Shown: piece by piece, positions 8,935 to 12,260 of the stretch
Numbering within the stretch: the first letter of the stretch is position 1
How the letters are laid out: each line of letters begins with the position of its first letter
Assembly: GCA_034696485.1 (NCBI GenBank)
Contig: JAQIWT010001134.1
Span: 1-12,260, forward strand
Direction of reading: 5' to 3'
Origin: Isohypsibius dastychi
Lineage: Eukaryota > Tardigrada > Eutardigrada > Parachela > Isohypsibiidae
DNA: 12,260 bases
Made by a program: the position numbers and the translations under genes
The notes under the pieces: generated by a model
What the model saw: only the letters and a program-made list of their open reading frames with translations
Database searches by the model: none
Told to the model about the DNA's origin: nothing

Positions 8935-9052
8935 ATTACTCTTGGTTTTATTCAGTATTTCATGACTTTGTCGGAATATTGAGTCACGCAGCAAGAGCGA
9001 GCAGTTGTCTGCATGTGGTACAAATGGTGTAGGGAAAGCTTCCCCTTCCCCG

Positions 9053-9070
9053 TGTGACCTTAAGGTCACA
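9053..9070. promoter_or_regulatory. perfect 18-bp palindrome with everted nuclear-receptor half-sites
   Basis: TGTGACCTTAAGGTCACA equals its own reverse complement. It contains TGACCT and AGGTCA, the consensus half-site of nuclear hormone receptors, as an everted repeat with a 2-bp spacer. It lies about 375 bp before the TATA box at 9427 and about 120 bp after the four-pass gene. Receptor binding is inferred. Confidence 0.45.
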
Positions 9071-9194
9071 GGGACAGCGTAGCCGGTGTAGCGTAGAAGT
9101 TGTAACCGTTCGAAAGTCCAGCGTATAAAATATTATTCAACTTTGGTAATCTGCATGACTGTGATGGGGAGATGTTGCTGATTTATGCAAGAAA

Positions 9195-9221
9195 GAACCT
9201 GACATCATATGATGTGGGTTC
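9195..9221. repeat. near-perfect palindrome with a 14-bp perfect core
   Basis: The core ACATCATATGATGT (9202-9215) is perfectly symmetric and contains CATATG, an E-box. Outer arms GAACC (9195-9199) and GGTTC (9217-9221) continue the symmetry with a one-base offset. It could extrude a cruciform or bind a dimeric factor. Confidence 0.6.
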
Positions 9222-9426
9222 GCATCTAACCGCCGCTGTTTGAGTTGTGAACCTAAACTTGCAAAGCTCTAGACTTCCTGAACCGTAGTTGGCTCTTGAA
9301 GAACCGCTGATTGGCAAAAAGCTTTGATGGTCCAAGCCTGATCAGGAAGCTAATTTCAAGAGGCATCTCAGACTCGGTGCAAGTTTGAGCTTGACTAAAC
9401 CCCGAGCTAAATAGCTCCGTTGAAAG

Positions 9427-9436
9427 TATATAAAAG
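9427..9436 (+). promoter_or_regulatory. TATA box of the small secreted-protein gene
   Basis: TATATAAAAG lies 40 bp before ATG 9476. A start site about 30 bp downstream would leave a very short 5' leader. It is the clearest core promoter element in the window. Confidence 0.65.
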
Positions 9437-9475
9437 AGACTGATTTTGACTAAAACGCTAAGAGCAGTTCCAAAT

Positions 9476-9915
9476 ATGTTTGACAGACTCGCTCTGCTGT
9501 GTTATGTTCTTATTGTCATCTTAGATCACGACAAACAAGCAGTGTGCTCCTTTTCGCTCGTCAAGGTACGTCCTTCAAAGAAGCTGCGAAGCCATTTGGT
9601 CCAAAATCGGATTACTTTATGAGCATTTCTTCGAGGAGAGGCGTTGCAAATAGAGTTGAGATCATTTATGGTTGTTTAGGTTGAAAAACGCTTCGCTGGA
9701 TTTGGAAGAATTCCGAACTACGACGATTACCGACGGTAAGTCACGCTGTTGGAAGAATGTGACTTCAAAATACTGGCCTTCTTCTTGAAAGGCAACAATT
9801 GGCCTCGACAACTAATCCCACGTCAACGTCAACATCAACGCCCATCCCCACATCCGCTGGTGATCCGGAATTGAGGCCATGCCCCATTGAAATGTGCTGG
9901 GGCTTGTCCCGTTGA
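9476..9915 (+). CDS. secreted neuropeptide-like precursor, unrecognised family
   Basis: Three exons (9476-9565, 9680-9735, 9792-9915) with GT-AG introns of 114 and 56 bp join in phase to 89 codons. The N-terminus looks like a signal peptide: MFDR, a hydrophobic core LALLCYVLIVIL, then a polar stretch ending about AVCS. Next comes VEKR, then FAGFGRIPNYDDY, then RR, so dibasic convertase sites bracket a 13-residue peptide whose acidic-Tyr end could be sulfated. After RR comes QQLAS, whose Gln could cyclise, a Ser/Thr/Pro stretch suited to O-glycosylation, and a C-terminus with CPIEMCWGL: two Cys four residues apart, a ring size seen in vasopressin-type peptides. No Gly amidation signal precedes the basic sites. 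I know no family with these peptides, and a non-peptide secreted protein is possible. ATTAAA at 10017 may be its poly(A) signal. Confidence 0.6.
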
Positions 9916-9916
9916 A
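9866..9916 (+). repeat. imperfect tandem duplication of about 25 bp at the precursor's 3' end
   Basis: A 26-bp unit and a following 25-bp unit share the pattern CCC-R-TTGAAA-Y-GTGC-Y-GGG with a few substitutions and a one-base difference in length. The first encodes the CPIEMCW segment. The second begins in a different frame and contains the stop codon. See the findings. Confidence 0.55.
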
Positions 9917-11050
9917 ACGTGCCGGGCCTTTAAAGTGGTATCACATTTAGGCAGACAGAAAGCGGATGCAAAAGCTTACAATTGAAAAAAGCGGTGCAGA
10001 AAGAACACTTTTGGACATTAAAATATGAATATTCAACCATTCTACGGTTCAAGGATGTGGTGATTATAATTGCCCGGTGGATACGCGCCACTGCAGTTTC
10101 CGGCACTCGGTGCCTACTCATGCCAGAACTCAGGGTATTTTAAATGTCTTCAGAGAAATATAAATCCTTGCATGGATAAAAAGTCTCTTCTCTGAGAGTT
10201 CATAGCATGAACGAGCGAAAATCGCTTACAACAGTTTACCAAAAAGATTTTAGAGAGTTCATGGCGGAATGCGCTCCAGCAAGGTTTTGTTTGACAAAGT
10301 CTCTCTGACCGCATATTTCTCACTGACATGCTTGTCATTCAACAGTAAACCCTACAACGCGGCTCGAACAGGACATTAAGTCACATTAAATTGAATCGAG
10401 AACCATATTTTCGCCATTCACCTTTGACTCACTGGAGTAATTTCACCCGCATTAAGCCATATTGTCAACCAGCGTCTCGCCTAGCCGCATTGTTGAGTGC
10501 TGCGTTGAACAAAGAGATTTCGCTGGAATCATGTGTTCAGCGGATAGAATGCTCACTCGTGAAACAAGCGTCGCTGCTGTATGGTCGTTGTAGATTTGCC
10601 TGACTAGTTCCATGAAGTAAGGAAAGTGGATTTGTCACACAAGCAGTCCTGAATAGGGGTGAAATCATGAAAAACAGCTATTCATTGAAAATTGGCTGAC
10701 TTATAAATTTGCACTGCCTGACAATGCCAGCCACCAAAAAACTCCCGCAGTTCTCGCCTGCGCTCGCTTTCTCAGACGTCGGGAGGGGTGGTAACGTGTT
10801 CAAGGCGAGCGAAATATAGCGGAAGAGCGTTTGCTTTTCGATTCTTGATTTCAGCAGGCGTCAAGGCGAGTGGGCACGCGGCTCTCAAGCGGAAGCGTGG
10901 TGGCTAAGCAGAATCTGAAGCCGCCTTAGAACTGCTCACAAGTCACCACCAAGTCAAAACCGATCAGATTATGGTAGTCTGGATTTTCGTCCCCAAACTC
11001 ATCACCGCGGGATAGTACACCGAATGTCTCCGGTCAACTGTTCTAGGTGG
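9916..11050. other. long stretch without a recognisable gene
   Basis: Candidate poly(A) signal ATTAAA at 10017-10022 follows the secreted-precursor gene. Short inverted repeats occur, for example GTTCAT/ATGAAC at 10198-10212. The part from 10740 to 10940 is richer in GC and contains repeated AGGCGAG words. Open frames of 60-70 codons on both strands show no motifs or splice logic. Confidence 0.5.
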
Positions 11051-11335
11051 TCACTTATTCTTACTTGTTGAAGGCCGTGCAGGCTTTTTAAATAGACTTT
11101 GAGTTCTTTTGGTAACAACGCTGCTGGGAAACGACTGCTTCACACCACGATCATAGTATTTCGTCTCTGCTGAACACATTTTTGCAGCGAATATTGCTGC
11201 ACATGCTAGTGTTTGTTCGAATGATTTGTTCCTATGGAGCCACAAAGTGTACAAAAGCCGAATATGCTGTAGCGAGTATTTACCTGCATTTTCATGCCAG
11301 AAGAAGTTGTCACGCTGTCGCCTGTCTTGTAATAG
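11051..11335 (-). CDS. possible terminal exons of an unidentified minus-strand gene
   Basis: On the minus strand a last exon is open to TGA at 11051-11053 and encodes AETKYYDRGVKQSFPSSVVT followed by a basic tail ending TSKNK. A TGTTCAG acceptor precedes it. A good donor (AATGCAG then GTAAATA, near 11293) could supply an upstream exon. That exon, entered at an ATTCAAG acceptor behind a T-rich tract, reads LLQDRRQRDNFFWHENA in matching phase. No upstream exon with a donor was found, and no family is recognised. The basic tail and joined phase are the only support. Confidence 0.22.
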   Translation of the reverse strand, partial: LLQDRRQRDNFFWHENAGKYSLQHIRLLYTLWLHRNKSFEQTLACAAIFAAKMCSAETKYYDRGVKQSFPSSVVTKRTQSLFKKPARPSTSKNK

Positions 11336-11462
11336 ATCTTGAATTTATCATGATCCGGATGCAGTCAGTAAAAATAGAGGCAGTTCGGCCGGATTCGTCA
11401 TCCAGATCGTATTTGTTCAGAGGTGTTTTTCCTATTATTTGGCGCCGGATGATCATGGTTTG

Positions 11463-11910
11463 GCCCGGCGCGAAACATGATTTCTCTCAGGAGCCGCAGT
11501 CATGTTCTGTGCCGGAGTGAGTTTTCTGGCGGGAACATGATGGCCACTTTTTCTTTGGATGGTGCTCGCTACTGAGCGCATCTTTCAATGAACTCGTCAC
11601 GCAGCACCATGTCTTACGCGCAAGCGAACACAATGTGATCATTCTGGCTCTGCAACCAGAAACAGCGTTTATGCTCTCATGAGGCCGGCGAGAAACATAG
11701 TTAGCTGCTTTCAGCTGTTAAATGTCGAGATTTTGGGTCCGTTAGTTCATGTTTTCCACTGTGTGGTACGAAGACGTATATGAATGACGTATATTTTCAG
11801 AGTTTTTGAACGGCCAAAAAGCTTTTGATCGATTTAAATGTGAAGCCATCAGGCGGGAAACCTGATTCATTGCATCATGGAATCATGTTTCGGGCCGGCT
11901 ACAAACATCA
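11463..11910. repeat. cluster of GC-rich motifs in both orientations
   Basis: A motif close to CCGGCGCGAAACATGATT appears at 11465-11482. It recurs at 11684-11700 (direct, diverged) and at 11881-11898 (inverted, 17 of 18 bases matching the first). Weaker direct copies lie at 11527-11541, 11851-11865 and 11894-11908. The first and the inverted copy flank about 400 bp like short terminal inverted repeats, but no transposase or target-site duplication was seen. The stretch 11521-12036 otherwise contains no supported gene. Confidence 0.45.
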
Positions 11911-12036
11911 GATGCCCCGCCAAATTTCACAGTTGACAGATTCAAAAACATTTTACTCTCGCTGTTGTTAATCCCGGTGATCCCGTTAGAGTCTGCTGCT
12001 GTTCTTAGTCAACTAGCAGGGCTTTTTGAACTTCAG

Positions 12037-12244
12037 ATTCTCGTTCTGGCCAGACACAAGTATGTCCAACATCTTCTCCACAAAATCGATGAAACACAGC
12101 GTTCAAGTGAATGGGAACTCTCTTTTGGACTCTCATCTGAATGATCATTCCAGTAGCCATAGTATGGCAGCCCATTTGGGCCTAAATGAAAACGACTATG
12201 AGAACTAGGAGGACTTCGAAAAGTCCGACTACTTCGTTCTCTGA
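12037..12244 (+). CDS. possible terminal exon with an in-frame TAG
   Basis: After a CTTCAG acceptor (ending 12036) a frame opens with SFWPDTSMSNIFSTKSMKH and runs through a His/Ser-rich stretch to NENDYEN and TAG at 12206-12208. The same frame continues with EDFEKSDYFVL to TGA at 12242-12244. The acidic-aromatic composition does not change across the TAG, and the end F-V-L would fit a class II PDZ ligand. Upstream exons were not identified with confidence. A 51-bp frame-open region at 11811 (FLNGQKAFDRFK) does not join in phase. It could be a real gene, a pseudogene or chance. Confidence 0.3.
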
Positions 12245-12260
12245 TGACTACCGTGAACCA

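Larger units (their letters stand above)
8935..9475. other. intergenic region with two strong palindromes and a TATA promoter
   Basis: It follows the four-pass gene and precedes the small secreted-protein gene. No exon was found. It holds a perfect 18-bp palindrome (9053-9070), a second, nearly perfect one (9195-9221), a short GAGCT/AGCTC inverted pair (9404-9417) and a TATA box at 9427. No AATAAA was seen for the four-pass gene; TATAAA near 9124 is a weak substitute. Confidence 0.6.

Noticed and set aside
9104-9121. GTTCGAA reminiscent of a tRNA T-arm
   Set aside because: No acceptor stem, D-arm or anticodon arm can be folded around it.
9877-9906. CCHamide-like reading of the C-x4-C-W-G segment
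   Set aside because: CCHamides have five residues between the Cys and end in an amidated His; here there are four, no His and no amidation Gly.
10099-10111. GGCAC-TCG-GTGCC hairpin resembling a Cas9 tracrRNA stem
   Set aside because: Only a 5-bp stem in an animal genome, with no repeats, anti-repeat or cas gene; a coincidence.
10391-10603. A 70-codon plus-strand open frame
   Set aside because: No ATG at its start, no motif, and no exon partners were found.

Overview
The window is nuclear DNA from an animal with a compact, intron-rich genome. Coding regions are split by many short GT-AG introns. In the best-resolved gene 13 of 14 introns are 50-65 bp and one is 139 bp. The recognisable genes are metazoan: a microsomal clan-3 cytochrome P450, two executioner caspases and a four-pass membrane protein with PPxY motifs. 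There are no Shine-Dalgarno sites, bacterial operons or CRISPR arrays. The phylum cannot be fixed from this sequence. Small ecdysozoans (tardigrades, mites, microcrustaceans) and appendicularians all have genes built this way.

Layout: (1) 1-358 (+) is the last part of an unidentified gene ending in a membrane-helix tail. (2) 383-697 (+) is a decayed stretch resembling the C-terminal half of a P450. (3) 698-1828 is gene-free, with a hairpin, an E-box and an inverted repeat upstream of the next gene. (4) 1829-4297 (+) is a nearly complete 15-exon P450 of about 528 residues. It has one GC-AG intron, a 21-G run in one intron and one extra base that breaks its frame. (5) 4260-4668 (+) is a possible two-exon ORF starting inside the last P450 exon in another frame. 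(6) 4809-5855 (-), perhaps extended to 6091, and 6513-7702 (-) are two tandem executioner caspases. They share an intron at exactly the same codon, so they arose by duplication. (7) 8167-8934 (+) is a four-pass membrane protein divergent from the second caspase. (8) 9476-9915 (+), behind a good TATA box, is a short three-exon gene for a secreted, neuropeptide-like precursor that matches no family known to me. (9) From 9916 to the end little is certain: a possible minus-strand terminal exon near 11051-11335, a cluster of about 18-bp GC-rich motifs in both orientations (11463-11910), and a terminal (+) exon whose frame continues past an in-frame TAG at 12206.

The genes do not form a pathway. 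The P450 is a monooxygenase of the detoxification or hormone-metabolism type, the caspases execute apoptosis, and the four-pass protein and secreted precursor are membrane or signalling products. The best candidates for something undescribed are the secreted precursor, the diverged maturation sites of the caspase pair, and the motif cluster near the right end. All exon boundaries come from reading splice signals and phase by eye, not from transcripts.
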